DNA of 64,000 nucleotides from Acidobacteriota bacterium. Its GTDB lineage: Bacteria > Acidobacteriota > Terriglobia > Terriglobales > Acidobacteriaceae. The notes under the pieces were generated by a model. It searched no databases. It was given only the letters and a program-made list of their open reading frames with translations, and was not told the origin of the DNA. Within the stretch, counting starts at the first letter, position 1. The number at the start of each line of letters is the position of its first letter. Location: NCBI GenBank assembly GCA_021818585.1, contig JAKATU010000042.1, positions 1 through 64,000 of the forward strand. Reading direction: 5' to 3'. The translations under genes were made by a program, and so were the position numbers. Positions 53,379-63,515 of the stretch are shown here, piece by piece.

Positions 53379-54185
53379 ATGCTCGACATTCTCTACGGAA
53401 TCGCGACTGATCCTGGCCAGCGCGCCAGGAACGAAGATGCCACCTCCATTTTTGTGCCGCGCTCCAGACGCGAGGCACAGGCGCGGGGATGGATGTTCGC
53501 GCTTGCCGACGGCGCCGGAGGTCACAGCTCCGGTGAGGTTGCCGCTTCACGAGCTGTTTCGGTCATCGCAAAAGGCTTCGAAGAGGCGGAGGAACAGACG
53601 TCGCTCACCAGCCTTTTGCCCCGCCTGATACAACACGCCAATGCAGCGGTTTACGACGAGGCGCTCAATCCGCAATGGCGGCACAAGGGCATGGCTTCCA
53701 CGATCGTTTCCTGCGCGATACGGCAGGATCAGGCTGTGGTGTCTCATGTGGGCGATTCACGCTGTTATCTGATTCGGGATGGCCGTGCGGAATTATTGAC
53801 CCGGGATCACATCTGGGTGGAAGAGCAACTCCGGCAGGGGTTGATTTCTGCCGCGGAAGCGGAAATCTCTGATTCCAGGCATGTTCGGACCAGGGCACTG
53901 GGAGTCGCAAAATTTATCACAGCCGAGAATACAACAGTTCCTGTTCGCGCGAAGGACACGCTGCTTCTTTGCAGCGACGGGCTGTACGGCAAGCTCGGCA
54001 GCGACCGACTGGCGAGATTGCTCAACGGGCGGTCCGAGGCGCCATCGGTGGCAGCGCAGGAACTGGTGCGCGAGGCAGTTCGTCTGGATGGCTCCGATAA
54101 TGCCACGGCCCTGGTGATTCTTATCCGTTCGGTGGAGGCGATGGCGATGTACCGTGGCCGCCAGTATGTTCGGCCGGCGAGCTAG
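53379..54185 (+). CDS. PP2C-family protein phosphatase
   Basis: 268 residues from the ATG at 53379; the frame is open to 53256, but the first 41 residues are not part of the domain. Metal-binding and core motifs are GQRARNEDA, FALADGAGGHSSGEVAA, VVSHVGDSRCYLIRDG, LLLCSDGLYGKL and DGSDNATALVI. PP2C enzymes remove phosphate from Ser/Thr kinase targets. No Ser/Thr kinase gene is adjacent, so the substrate is unknown. Divergent from the sensor kinase gene. Confidence 0.9.
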   Translation: MLDILYGIATDPGQRARNEDATSIFVPRSRREAQARGWMFALADGAGGHSSGEVAASRAVSVIAKGFEEAEEQTSLTSLLPRLIQHANAAVYDEALNPQWRHKGMASTIVSCAIRQDQAVVSHVGDSRCYLIRDGRAELLTRDHIWVEEQLRQGLISAAEAEISDSRHVRTRALGVAKFITAENTTVPVRAKDTLLLCSDGLYGKLGSDRLARLLNGRSEAPSVAAQELVREAVRLDGSDNATALVILIRSVEAMAMYRGRQYVRPAS

Positions 54186-54292
54186 GCAAGACTTTGCCTG
54201 TCCTGTGTGTTCCGCACCGGCGAAGCAAATGCATTGGATTCGAAAACGCTTGATTCCGATAGCATTAGAAGTACGAATATGAGTGCGTTGTC

Positions 54293-54308
54293 AGACAAAG
54301 TGTTGTCT
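54293..54308. promoter_or_regulatory. Palindrome upstream of the LacI-family gene
   Basis: AGACAAAGTGTTGTCT: 6-bp perfect arms with a 4-bp spacer, about 125 bp before the LacI-family start. It could be an operator for that regulator; no second copy was found near the overlapping transporter gene. Confidence 0.3.
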
Positions 54309-54434
54309 AATCTTTCCTCCTGACTCCCTGACAAACGCTGGTTCCCCGAGATTTTTTCTTTCCGGATGTACCGGCGAGGAATTAACATGACCGAGCGGTC
54401 CGATGGATCGACGCCAGGGGGATGATGTTCTTTC

Positions 54435-55526
54435 ATGGGGAAAGGTAGAGAAGCCGGCCGCGAGCCGGCAATTCCAGTGACGCTGAAGTCGCTGGCTGAA
54501 TATTTGGATCTGAATCCAGCGACTATTTCCGTTGTACTGAACGATGTTCCTGGAAGATCGATACCCGAGGCAACGCGCGAGCGCATTCGCGAGGCCGCGC
54601 GTAGATTCAAGTATCAGCCCAGTTTTGTGGCGCGTTCCCTGCGCAATCGCCGTACACAAACCATCGGAATTCTTGTTCCCGTCCTCTCTGACGGTTATCA
54701 GACCGAGGTCATGGCTGGGATTGGCGATTATCTGCTCCAGAATGATTACTTTTACTTTATTGCTCACCATCATCATCGCGCCGATTTAATCGAGCAGTAT
54801 CCACGGATGCTGATTGGCCGTGGCTCGGAAGGGATTATCGGCATTGACACCCAGTTGGAGCATGACCTGCCGGTTCCCGTGGTGGCTGTTGCCGGGCACA
54901 AGACCATCCCCGGAATCACCAACGTGATTCTGGACCATCGTCGTGCCGCGGAGCTTGCCTTGAAGCACCTCTACCAGTTGGGCCACCGCGAGATTGCCTT
55001 TATGCGCGGGCAGCCATACAGCTCGGACTCGGAGTCTCGGTGGGCCAGCATCCTGAAATGTGCTGCAGACCTTGGATTGCGGGTAAACCCGGAATTGACG
55101 ATACATCTGGAACTGGACATCACTTCTCCGGAGCTGGGCTATCCGCCTGTTCGCAGGCTTCTGCAGAAAGGCCGGCACTTTACGGCGATTTTCTGCTTTA
55201 ACGATATGGCTGCCATTGGCGCGATGCGGGCAATCCATGAGGCGGGCCTGCGGATTCCGGAAGATGTATCGGTCGTCGGCTTCGACGATATTGAGCATGC
55301 CAGCTTCCAGACGCCGAGCCTGACTACGGTAAGACAGCCATTGCACAGTATGGGGAGACTGGCGGCGGAAACCCTCCTGAACCAGATCCACTCCCCCGGT
55401 GCTCCGACCAAGCCAGAGATTCTGGTCAAGCCGCAGCTCATGACGCGCGAGTCCAGCGGGCCGTGCAAGGAGAAGGTCGGGCACAGGATCAAGTCAAAGG
55501 CCAAGTCACGGCGCGCGAGTGTCTAG
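54435..55526 (+). CDS. LacI-family transcriptional regulator
   Basis: 363 residues. The HTH is TLKSLAEYLDLNPATISVVLNDV with the hinge RAARRFKYQPSFVARSLR-type region, followed by a periplasmic-binding-like ligand domain (TIGILVPVLSDGYQTEVMAGIGDYLL, ILDHRRAAELALKHLYQLGHREIAF, EDVSVVGFDDIEHASFQTPSLTT). Such regulators usually respond to sugars. The basic C-terminal tail (HRIKSKAKSRRASV) is longer than normal. Its end overlaps the MFS transporter start by 8 bp, so it probably controls uptake by that protein. Confidence 0.93.
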   Translation: MGKGREAGREPAIPVTLKSLAEYLDLNPATISVVLNDVPGRSIPEATRERIREAARRFKYQPSFVARSLRNRRTQTIGILVPVLSDGYQTEVMAGIGDYLLQNDYFYFIAHHHHRADLIEQYPRMLIGRGSEGIIGIDTQLEHDLPVPVVAVAGHKTIPGITNVILDHRRAAELALKHLYQLGHREIAFMRGQPYSSDSESRWASILKCAADLGLRVNPELTIHLELDITSPELGYPPVRRLLQKGRHFTAIFCFNDMAAIGAMRAIHEAGLRIPEDVSVVGFDDIEHASFQTPSLTTVRQPLHSMGRLAAETLLNQIHSPGAPTKPEILVKPQLMTRESSGPCKEKVGHRIKSKAKSRRASV

Positions 55527-56691
55527 CTTGCAAACGTCTTCGGCCCTGCAAATACGGACACGAGTCTCGATCATTCTGCTCTATGTGGGTTTTCTGACTA
55601 CGGGGGCGATGACCGTTCTGTTGGGGACGGCGCTTCCGCGCATTGCCACAGAGTTTCACCTTACCGACAGTCAATCCGGCTTGCTCCTGATGGCGATGTT
55701 CGCCAGCAGTTCCTCCGGCGCGTTGTTTGTCCGGCGAAGGTTCAGGCTGACGCTTGGGGCTGGTTACCTGATGATTCCGGTAGCGGGCTGCATGCTGGCA
55801 GTGGCGCCCAGGCAACTGGGACTGGCCGCCATTGTGTTGTTTGGCCTAGGGCTCGGCATGGCCATGACCTCCACGAGCATGCTGGTGGGGCGGATGTATC
55901 CGGGGCGGCGCGGGGCGGCGCTGTCCTTTTTGAACTTCTGCTGGAGCATAGGGTCTACGCTTTGCCCGCTTTGGATTGCGAAGCTGCACGGCAACGTGAC
56001 CGCGCCCGAACTCGGCATTGCGGTGGCGCTTGTCGCCGGACCATTCGCGATTTTGCCTTTGATCGGGGCATTTGAAGCGCCCGTCAACGCCATATCGAAG
56101 CATAAGCATCTGGATACCGCGATCTCGACTGTAGTGCTGTTTGCAGCGGCGGGGTTCCTTTACGTGGGCATGGAAACGTCTGTGGGCAACTGGATGACGA
56201 CCTATGGTGTGCGGGTGGTCAGTTGGAGCTTTACGGACAGCAGCCTGGCCACGGCGTGCTTCTGGGGGGCATTGTTAGCGGGGCGCGGCCTGGCCCCGCT
56301 GGTGCTTTACAGGATGCGTGATGCCCAACTGTTTCGGCTGGCTGTGTTTTCCCTGGTGGGAGGGTTGTTACTGCTGGTATCCGCCCACACGCCATGGGCT
56401 TTGCTGGCGGGAGCCGTGTGGGCCGGGCTATCCCTTGGACCGATCTATCCGCTGGTGCTGGCGCTCTTTATGGAACGGGCTGGGGAGTCCAAGCATACGG
56501 GTTGGATATTCACCCTTTCCGGTTTTGGCGGCGCCGTTCTGTCCTGGATGACAGGCGTCGTCTCCAGCGCCGCGCACTCGTTACGGGTCGGGCTCAGCGT
56601 TCCAGTCCTGGGGGCCTGCCTGCTCGTCGTGCTGATGCTTGGGTTTGGTTTGACGAGAGTGCCGTTGGCAAGCATCACCACGGCGGATTAG
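55519..56691 (+). CDS. MFS transporter (FucP/sugar-type)
   Basis: 390 residues from a GTG at 55519 inside the end of the LacI-family gene. About twelve transmembrane helices; the first MFS half has TALPRIATEFHLTDSQSGLLLMAMFASSSSGAL and LVGRMYPGRRGAALSFLNFCWSIGSTLCP. The pattern is like fucose/sugar-proton symporters (FucP/HsrA-like). Coupling to a LacI-type regulator supports a carbohydrate substrate, but none can be named. Confidence 0.88.
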   Translation: MSSLQTSSALQIRTRVSIILLYVGFLTTGAMTVLLGTALPRIATEFHLTDSQSGLLLMAMFASSSSGALFVRRRFRLTLGAGYLMIPVAGCMLAVAPRQLGLAAIVLFGLGLGMAMTSTSMLVGRMYPGRRGAALSFLNFCWSIGSTLCPLWIAKLHGNVTAPELGIAVALVAGPFAILPLIGAFEAPVNAISKHKHLDTAISTVVLFAAAGFLYVGMETSVGNWMTTYGVRVVSWSFTDSSLATACFWGALLAGRGLAPLVLYRMRDAQLFRLAVFSLVGGLLLLVSAHTPWALLAGAVWAGLSLGPIYPLVLALFMERAGESKHTGWIFTLSGFGGAVLSWMTGVVSSAAHSLRVGLSVPVLGACLLVVLMLGFGLTRVPLASITTAD

Positions 56692-56701
56692 GAGCCATCT
56701 C

Positions 56702-56953
56702 CTACAGTTTCTCCGGGCAGGGGCCGAAACGGGTTAGAAGCTCGTTCACCTCGGAGATCACCTTGTTGTCCCAGGTGAGTTCGGTGTTGCGCCGCAGCCC
56801 CGAACTGGTTTCGGTTTCTGTGTATACCCAGCTCGCGACGCGGTCCTCGGGTTCCGCAGCCCAGTTGTTTCCCTTCCCTTGTACGCGGGTAGCACCTCGC
56901 TCCCATCCTCGGGGCGTGAGGTGCCATTCCGTCCATTCTCTTCTTGCGGCCAT
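56702..56953 (-). CDS. Small hypothetical protein, 83 aa
   Basis: A charged, Trp-rich protein: REWTEWHLTPRGWERGATRVQG, then ASWVYTETETSSGL and VISEVNELLTRFGPCPEKL. I recall short proteins with the EWHLTPRGWE stretch as conserved hypotheticals in several phyla; no function is known. It begins 24 bp after the stop of the glyoxalase-II-like gene on the same strand and may be in its operon. A longer frame to 57021 exists in another reading but is less protein-like. Confidence 0.6.
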   Translation of the reverse strand: MAARREWTEWHLTPRGWERGATRVQGKGNNWAAEPEDRVASWVYTETETSSGLRRNTELTWDNKVISEVNELLTRFGPCPEKL

Positions 56954-56977
56954 AGAACCAGTGTAAGGAAATCAGGG

Positions 56978-57610
56978 CTATCTCGACACGAGGAAGGGAT
57001 TGGACTGGCGTTCTTCGCCAAGGGTGGTTTCCTGGCCGTGTCCGGGAATCACTCGTAGATCCTCTGGAAGGACCAGCAGCCGGTCGTGAATGGAACGGAG
57101 GATCTGCTTGCCATCGCCGCCGGGCAGATCAGTGCGCCCGATAGACCCGGCGAAGAGTGTATCCCCGGCCAGCAACAGGCGATCCGGCTGGAAGTAAAGA
57201 CAAACGCTGCCGGGCGTATGGCCGGGGGTATGGATGACCTGGGCCGGATGACCGGCGATGCCGACCTCCATGCCGTGCTCAGCGCTTTCGTCAGGTGGGG
57301 CTACCTCAGGCGTTTCGATGCCGAGCCAGTTGGCCTGCACGTCCATCATTTTCAGAAGCGGAAGGTCGTTCTGGTTGAGAAGGATGGATGCCCCGGTGGC
57401 GCGCTTGAGTTTGACCGCTCCACCGATGTGATCAATATGGGCGTGGGTGATGACGATCTGCTTGAGGGTGAGGCCGTGGGCCGCCAGGCGAGAGAGTATT
57501 TCGGGGATGTTGTCGCCTGGGTCTATGACCATGGCTTCGCGGGTGGTTTCATCGCCGAGTAGGGTGCAGTTGCACTGCAGCATTCCGACTGGGAAGACTT
57601 CGAGGATCAT
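56978..57610 (-). CDS. MBL-fold hydrolase (glyoxalase II-like)
   Basis: 210 residues from the ATG at 57610; the frame is open 36 codons upstream but those are not part of the fold. The metal site THAHIDHIGG (HXHXDH), then HTPGHTPGSVCLY, LLAGDTLFAGSIGRTDLPGGD and VIPGHGQETTLGEE, supply the ligands of the two-zinc site. This short form is common in bacteria and may act on glutathione-like thioesters or other hydroxyacyl groups; the exact substrate is uncertain. Confidence 0.92.
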   Translation of the reverse strand: MILEVFPVGMLQCNCTLLGDETTREAMVIDPGDNIPEILSRLAAHGLTLKQIVITHAHIDHIGGAVKLKRATGASILLNQNDLPLLKMMDVQANWLGIETPEVAPPDESAEHGMEVGIAGHPAQVIHTPGHTPGSVCLYFQPDRLLLAGDTLFAGSIGRTDLPGGDGKQILRSIHDRLLVLPEDLRVIPGHGQETTLGEERQSNPFLVSR

Positions 57611-57825
57611 AAGAGTATTGTCCGCTGGTTTGGGTTTGAGGGTGGTGGTTTTGGCTCGCCCGGGCGGATGGCCAAAGGCCCGTGAATAGGGCAATTTTGA
57701 TGCCGAAGATGGACCCATTCAACGGAATGTATAGCTCTAAATACACTCAAAGCTTCCATTTTCTTTAATTTAAGCTAATGGTTTAAATGTATTACTTTAC
57801 TGGAATCAAGATGCACAACAGAGCT

Positions 57826-59052
57826 TTAATATAAATCCGATAAATCATTGAAATAGCGATAGATAGATTCTGTTCCTCGCAAAAAGCATCTGCGGGGCGA
57901 TAGGAGGCTTGCCACGAGCCAGCCGGATTCCGGAAAAGCGAAAAATCGGCCGGGGTGAACGGCGACTTCGTGCTCGCGGATGAGGAGCGCGGCGAGGTCT
58001 TCGTCGTCCATGAGAGCAGGAACGCGGAGGATGGCATACCAGCCTGCGTCTACCCGGAGCCGGGTGACGAGGCGCTGCCTGGATAGCAGGGTGTCGAGGG
58101 TTTCGAGGTTGGCCCGGCAGCGGGAGCGGATTTGATTCTGGATGTGGCCCCGGGTGGCCAGCCATGGACCCATGGCGTGCTGGATGGGGGCGTTCATGGA
58201 GAGGTAGGTGTCGGCGATGACCTCGATCCGGTCGAGGGCTGTGGCGACTTCCCTGTCCGGTCCGAAGGCGGCAATCCATGCAGCCTTCATCTGGGGCAGG
58301 CCGCAAATCTTGCTCAGTCCGCTAAGGACAAAGGTCAGGGCGGGGTGATCTCCTGTTGCAAAACTCTGGGATATTTCGTTGGTGAGCGGGTAATCGAGGA
58401 AGACCTCATCGACGATAAGAGCGAGGCCATGCTCGGCGCAGAGAGCTTCCAGTTGAACACGCTCCGCGTTCGAGGTGAAGTGGCCGGTGGGATTGTTGGG
58501 ATGGACGATGGCGATGGCGCGGGTTCGCGGGGTGATCTGCTGCCTTAGCGCTGCGAAGTCAATATGCCAGCCGTGGTCGTAAAACAGCGGGTACGGGTTG
58601 AGGCGGACATCGCAGATCTGGGCCAGGAAGTCGAAGAGCGGGTAGCTGGGCTGAGCGATGAGGACCTCATCGTGCGGATTGCAGAGCAGCCGGAAGAGAT
58701 AGCTGTAGGCCTCACTGGTGCTGGTGGTCAGGGTGAGCTGGTTCGGTTGCATGGGGGCGGAATGATCGCCATAGTAGGCGCATACTGCTTCCCTTGCCTG
58801 CAGTATGCCGCGGGGATCGGGGTCGTAGTCAAAGACTGCAGGCACGGAAAGCGCGGTGATGATGGCCGCCTCGTTGTACTCAAAGCCGGCCACAGTGGGG
58901 TTGGAGGCGGTGAGATTGCAGATGGCCTGACCGGCCGCGCGGGCCTCGTCGAGGGCGCGCGCTGTTTCTGATGAGGTCAGGTCCCAGGCGGTACGCCGGG
59001 CGAAGGATATGGGCATGGAACCATTCTGCATTGTCGGAGGTGGTTTCGACAT
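57826..59052 (-). CDS. PLP-dependent class I/II aminotransferase
   Basis: 408 residues. The fold-type I core is clear: NLTASNPTVAGFEY, TTSTSEAYSYLFRLLCNPHDEVLI, VHPNNPTGHF, LIVDEVFLDYPL and the PLP-lysine segment LSGLSKICGLPQMKAAW, with a C-terminal GRFFAFPESGWLVASLL. Like aspartate/tyrosine-type or valine-pyruvate transaminases; the substrate is undetermined. The last ten residues lie in an AT-rich stretch. Its start is near a divergent HAD hydrolase gene. Confidence 0.9.
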   Translation of the reverse strand: MSKPPPTMQNGSMPISFARRTAWDLTSSETARALDEARAAGQAICNLTASNPTVAGFEYNEAAIITALSVPAVFDYDPDPRGILQAREAVCAYYGDHSAPMQPNQLTLTTSTSEAYSYLFRLLCNPHDEVLIAQPSYPLFDFLAQICDVRLNPYPLFYDHGWHIDFAALRQQITPRTRAIAIVHPNNPTGHFTSNAERVQLEALCAEHGLALIVDEVFLDYPLTNEISQSFATGDHPALTFVLSGLSKICGLPQMKAAWIAAFGPDREVATALDRIEVIADTYLSMNAPIQHAMGPWLATRGHIQNQIRSRCRANLETLDTLLSRQRLVTRLRVDAGWYAILRVPALMDDEDLAALLIREHEVAVHPGRFFAFPESGWLVASLLSPRRCFLRGTESIYRYFNDLSDLY

Positions 59053-59793
59053 TTTCGGTCCTCATGGAAATTGGTGGAGGATTCACAGGGGCGGATCCGC
59101 TTTACGCCGTCATAATGAAGGCAGGAGTAGATTTCGTGAAGGAGTGGGCATGGCGATTCGCGGCGTGATCTTTGACTACGGGATGGTGCTGACCAACGCG
59201 CAGGATCCGGCGGCGCACCAGCGGCTGATGGAGATTACGGGGCTGGGCCGCGTGGTGTTTGAGGAGCACTACTGGCGATATCGGCATACCTATGATCTCG
59301 GCGAGATGAACGGGCCGGCCTACTGGCGGCAGATTGCGGCGGATGCCGGTATCGCGCTGACGCAGGAGCAGGTGGACGAACTGGTGGAGCAGGACGTGCT
59401 GATGTGGGCCACGCTGAATGAGGAGATGGTGGCCTGGGCCGGCGCTTTGCAGGACCGCGGGATGCGGACGGCGATCCTCTCGAACATGGGCGAGGAGATG
59501 ATGCAGTACGTGCAGCAGGAGTTTGCGTGGCTGCAACACTTTACGCACCATACCTTCTCGTGCGCGTTGAAGATTGCGAAGCCGGATGCGGCGATCTACG
59601 CATACACCTGCGAGAAGATGGGGATCGCGCCGGCCGAGGCCCTGTTTATCGACGACCGGCCAGTGAATGTGGAGGCGGCGCGGCAGGCCGGGATGCAGGC
59701 GATCCAGTTTCGAGGCGCGCCGCAGCTTCGGCTGGAGCTGGAGCGCCAGAATCTGCTGAGGGGTTGGCCGCTGCCGGGCGACGAGCCGGCGCA

Positions 59794-60987
<1,194 letters not shown>

Positions 60988-61207
60988 GACTATTTAGTCT
61001 CGCACGGAATGACGTTGATGGCAGTGACGGAGGGGTGACGGGTGACGCCGGGCGGAAAACCGAGGGCTGTATACCCTACGATTTAAAATGATACGGGTAA
61101 TGTCTGGTAAGTTACATGAAGTGTTTACTTTACGAGACGTTAGTCCTGTAAGCCTTTTGGATCAAATTACTTACGGCGACGGTTAACCCTGTGATTTTAT
61201 ACGGTCC

Positions 61208-61225
61208 ATACGATTTGAATCGTAT
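61208..61225. repeat. Perfect 8-bp inverted repeat
   Basis: ATACGATT and AATCGTAT around a TG centre. It may be an operator for a dimeric regulator or a short hairpin. A related but imperfect ACGATTTAAAATGAT stretch lies at about 61079-61093. Confidence 0.55.
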
Positions 61226-61358
61226 TGTTTCTCGATTTTCCGGAAGACAGGCGGTCTGTGGCGGCGGGCGGCTTGTGGGATTTCAATCGATGGTTTTGTG
61301 AGCCGATATGTCATGCGCGGGGCGGCCTTTGAGTAAAAAGAGAGAGGGAGACCCCGGT

Positions 61359-61455
61359 CATTTTTGTGCGTAAGTGGTTGAATTCATGAGGTCGAGTACC
61401 TTCACTCAAGAATCCCCCCATGTTTTTGCGGGTAAGTGATTGATTTCATGGATCG
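61359..61455. repeat. Pair of imperfect direct repeats, 60-bp period
   Basis: Two copies of about 36 bp (61359-61394 and 61419-61455) share TTTTTG-GCG-GTAAGTG-TTGA-TTCATG with a few differences. Possible tandem duplication or remnants of mobile-element ends. Confidence 0.6.
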
Positions 61456-61695
61456 GGCCAGTGTCCAGACGCTGAGCGGGAGGCTGAGTCGATCTGGATA
61501 AGTTCTTTCCACGAGGTTGGAAGTCTGCCCATATCCCCTAACTCAAGGATATCAGTTTTGAGGGTAAATACCGGCAAGTTTCAGGGAGGATGGTTATCTA
61601 TCCGCCGAAAGATGGGCCCTGACCGAGAATCTGCCTGTATTATGGCTTGCGTTCCTGCCTGTTGGAAGTTAGGGTTGGGTGAGTTCTGAATAACT

Positions 61696-63450
61696 ATGAA
61701 TGAAAAGACTTCTTCCCTGCGGAATGGGGTGTTCTGCTGCCTTGTGTTTCTGGGGTGCTACCTGCTGGCGTGGCCTGTGGCCAACATGGCCTTCCGGGAT
61801 GATTGGTCCTATATAGAGACGGCGCGGGTGTTTGCGCAGACGGGGCATATTGTCTACAACGGGTGGGCTACAGCAATGCTCGGATGGATGATTCCGTGGG
61901 GTGCGCTGTTTATCAAGCTGTTTGGGTTCTCGTTCATGGCAGTGAAGCTGTCGATGCTGCCGCTGGCGCTGGGCTGTCTGCTGCTGTTTCACGCCAGTTT
62001 GCGGCGGTTTGAGATTACGCCCATGAATGCGGTGGTCGGGACGCTGACTCTGGGGCTTTCGCCGCTTTTTCTGCCATTGTCGGCCAGCTTCATGACGGAT
62101 ATTCCCGGGCTGTTTGTGATTCTGCTCTGCCTGTACCTTTGCCAACGGGCCTTGGCAGCTCAGACAGACCGGGCGGCGATTGGGTGGCTGACGGCGGCGG
62201 CGTTGACGAACACCATTGGTGGGACGGCGCGACAGGTGGCATGGCTCGGCGTACTGGTGATGGTTCCCTGCACAGGATGGCTGCTACGCAAACGCCGCAA
62301 TGTGCTTATAGCCGCACTAGTGTTGTCGGTGTGTGGCGCCGGTGCGGTCCTTTATTGCATGCAATGGTTTGCGAAGCAGCCGTATTCCATCCAAATTCCA
62401 ATTTTGCCGAGGCCTGCAAAATCTATTGTTATGGATCTGTTGAGTATTGGGTACACAACAGATCTTATGCTTGCCGAATTTCTTGGGTTGCTTTTAGCAC
62501 TTACCCCGTTACTCCCTGTTTGGTTGTCAAAATTTGGCAGACGTGGCGACCACTGGATAATGCTTTTGTGCTGCGGGGTTGTGCCACTTTTCATTTTCGG
62601 GGCTTTATTTGGCAAATATGCAGAGGTCTGGCCTCCGGACCTGCTTTTCTCAGAACTTCCTCCATTTAATGATTTCCGCTTCGGAGCCAGCAAGACTCCT
62701 TGGCATGCCGCTCTACCTTACCTTACAGAAAGTGCAGTATCTCTGGCTATGATCGCGGCATTATTAGGACTCGTCATTGCAGTTCGTGAGCATCGGCAAC
62801 CGCGGGGGGAAATAGGCGGCGGCCTGTTGCCACAAAATGTCTTCTGGTTGCTCGCTCCATTTTCCGTGAGCTACGTATTACTGCTCCTGACGCTAGGGTG
62901 GCAGTGGATGGCCTTTGACCGTTATGTAATTGGCTTGGTGCCTTGCGCAATCATTGCTGTTCTCACCTTCCATCAACGTGTCCACGGCAAAAACTTTCGG
63001 AACTCCTTGATTATCTTTCTAGTTCTGTTCGCAGCAGGAGCCGTGGCTGGAACCCACGACTGGTTTGCGAGACAGAGGGCCCGAGTGGAGGCAATCCAAG
63101 AGTTACGGGCAGCAGGAGTACCGAGAACCGAGGTTGATGGCACTTGGGTGTACGACGGATGGACGCAGGTTGTTGACGGCGGCTACGTCGATGATCCAAG
63201 GATCAAAATTCCAGCGAATGCATACCGTTCGAATGAAATCCAGCCGAGGAAGGAAGCATGCCTACCCGGCTACAACATTTCGAAGGAGTTCACGAAACTA
63301 AGGTTGAAATATGTGATCGGAACCGAAGCCAGCGACTGCGCCTTACCTTCGCGTTATCCCTCGGTCCATTATGCTGCCTGGTTGCCGCCATTTTGGAGAA
63401 CGATCAAAGTGGAACGACTTACACAAACAAAAACTGATGCAAGAAATTAA
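61696..63450 (+). CDS. GT-C-type membrane glycosyltransferase-like protein (ArnT/PMT family character)
   Basis: 584 residues with about 11-12 transmembrane helices. The first extracytoplasmic loop has FRDDWSYIETARVFAQTG, the acidic pair typical of GT-C enzymes (GT39/GT83-like) that use polyprenyl-phosphate sugars. A C-terminal soluble part (about 460-584) follows. GC content is high in the first third and falls clearly after about 62340, suggesting mosaic origin. Upstream of a GT2 gene, so probably part of a surface glycan cluster that continues outside the window. Confidence 0.78.
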   Translation: MNEKTSSLRNGVFCCLVFLGCYLLAWPVANMAFRDDWSYIETARVFAQTGHIVYNGWATAMLGWMIPWGALFIKLFGFSFMAVKLSMLPLALGCLLLFHASLRRFEITPMNAVVGTLTLGLSPLFLPLSASFMTDIPGLFVILLCLYLCQRALAAQTDRAAIGWLTAAALTNTIGGTARQVAWLGVLVMVPCTGWLLRKRRNVLIAALVLSVCGAGAVLYCMQWFAKQPYSIQIPILPRPAKSIVMDLLSIGYTTDLMLAEFLGLLLALTPLLPVWLSKFGRRGDHWIMLLCCGVVPLFIFGALFGKYAEVWPPDLLFSELPPFNDFRFGASKTPWHAALPYLTESAVSLAMIAALLGLVIAVREHRQPRGEIGGGLLPQNVFWLLAPFSVSYVLLLLTLGWQWMAFDRYVIGLVPCAIIAVLTFHQRVHGKNFRNSLIIFLVLFAAGAVAGTHDWFARQRARVEAIQELRAAGVPRTEVDGTWVYDGWTQVVDGGYVDDPRIKIPANAYRSNEIQPRKEACLPGYNISKEFTKLRLKYVIGTEASDCALPSRYPSVHYAAWLPPFWRTIKVERLTQTKTDARN

Positions 63451-63515
63451 ACTCCGGTCTGAAAAACCTGGGTGAAGAGCAAATACATAGAACACTTTCT
63501 GAAAAGGGATAGCTC

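Larger units (their letters stand above)
61022..61695. other. Long gap with repeats before a glycosyltransferase cluster
   Basis: About 670 bp with no supported gene, more AT-rich than the neighbours. It holds a perfect palindrome at 61208-61225 (ATACGATT-TG-AATCGTAT) and a direct repeat of about 36 bp with several mismatches at 61359-61394 and 61419-61455 (sharing GTAAGTG-TTGA-TTCATG). No FMN riboswitch-like fold was recognised upstream of ribBA. A promoter for the downstream gene is expected here. Confidence 0.5.

Noticed and set aside
60988..61100. FMN riboswitch upstream of ribBA
   Set aside because: The conserved FMN-aptamer blocks were not found on the minus strand upstream of the start codon, so no riboswitch is claimed.
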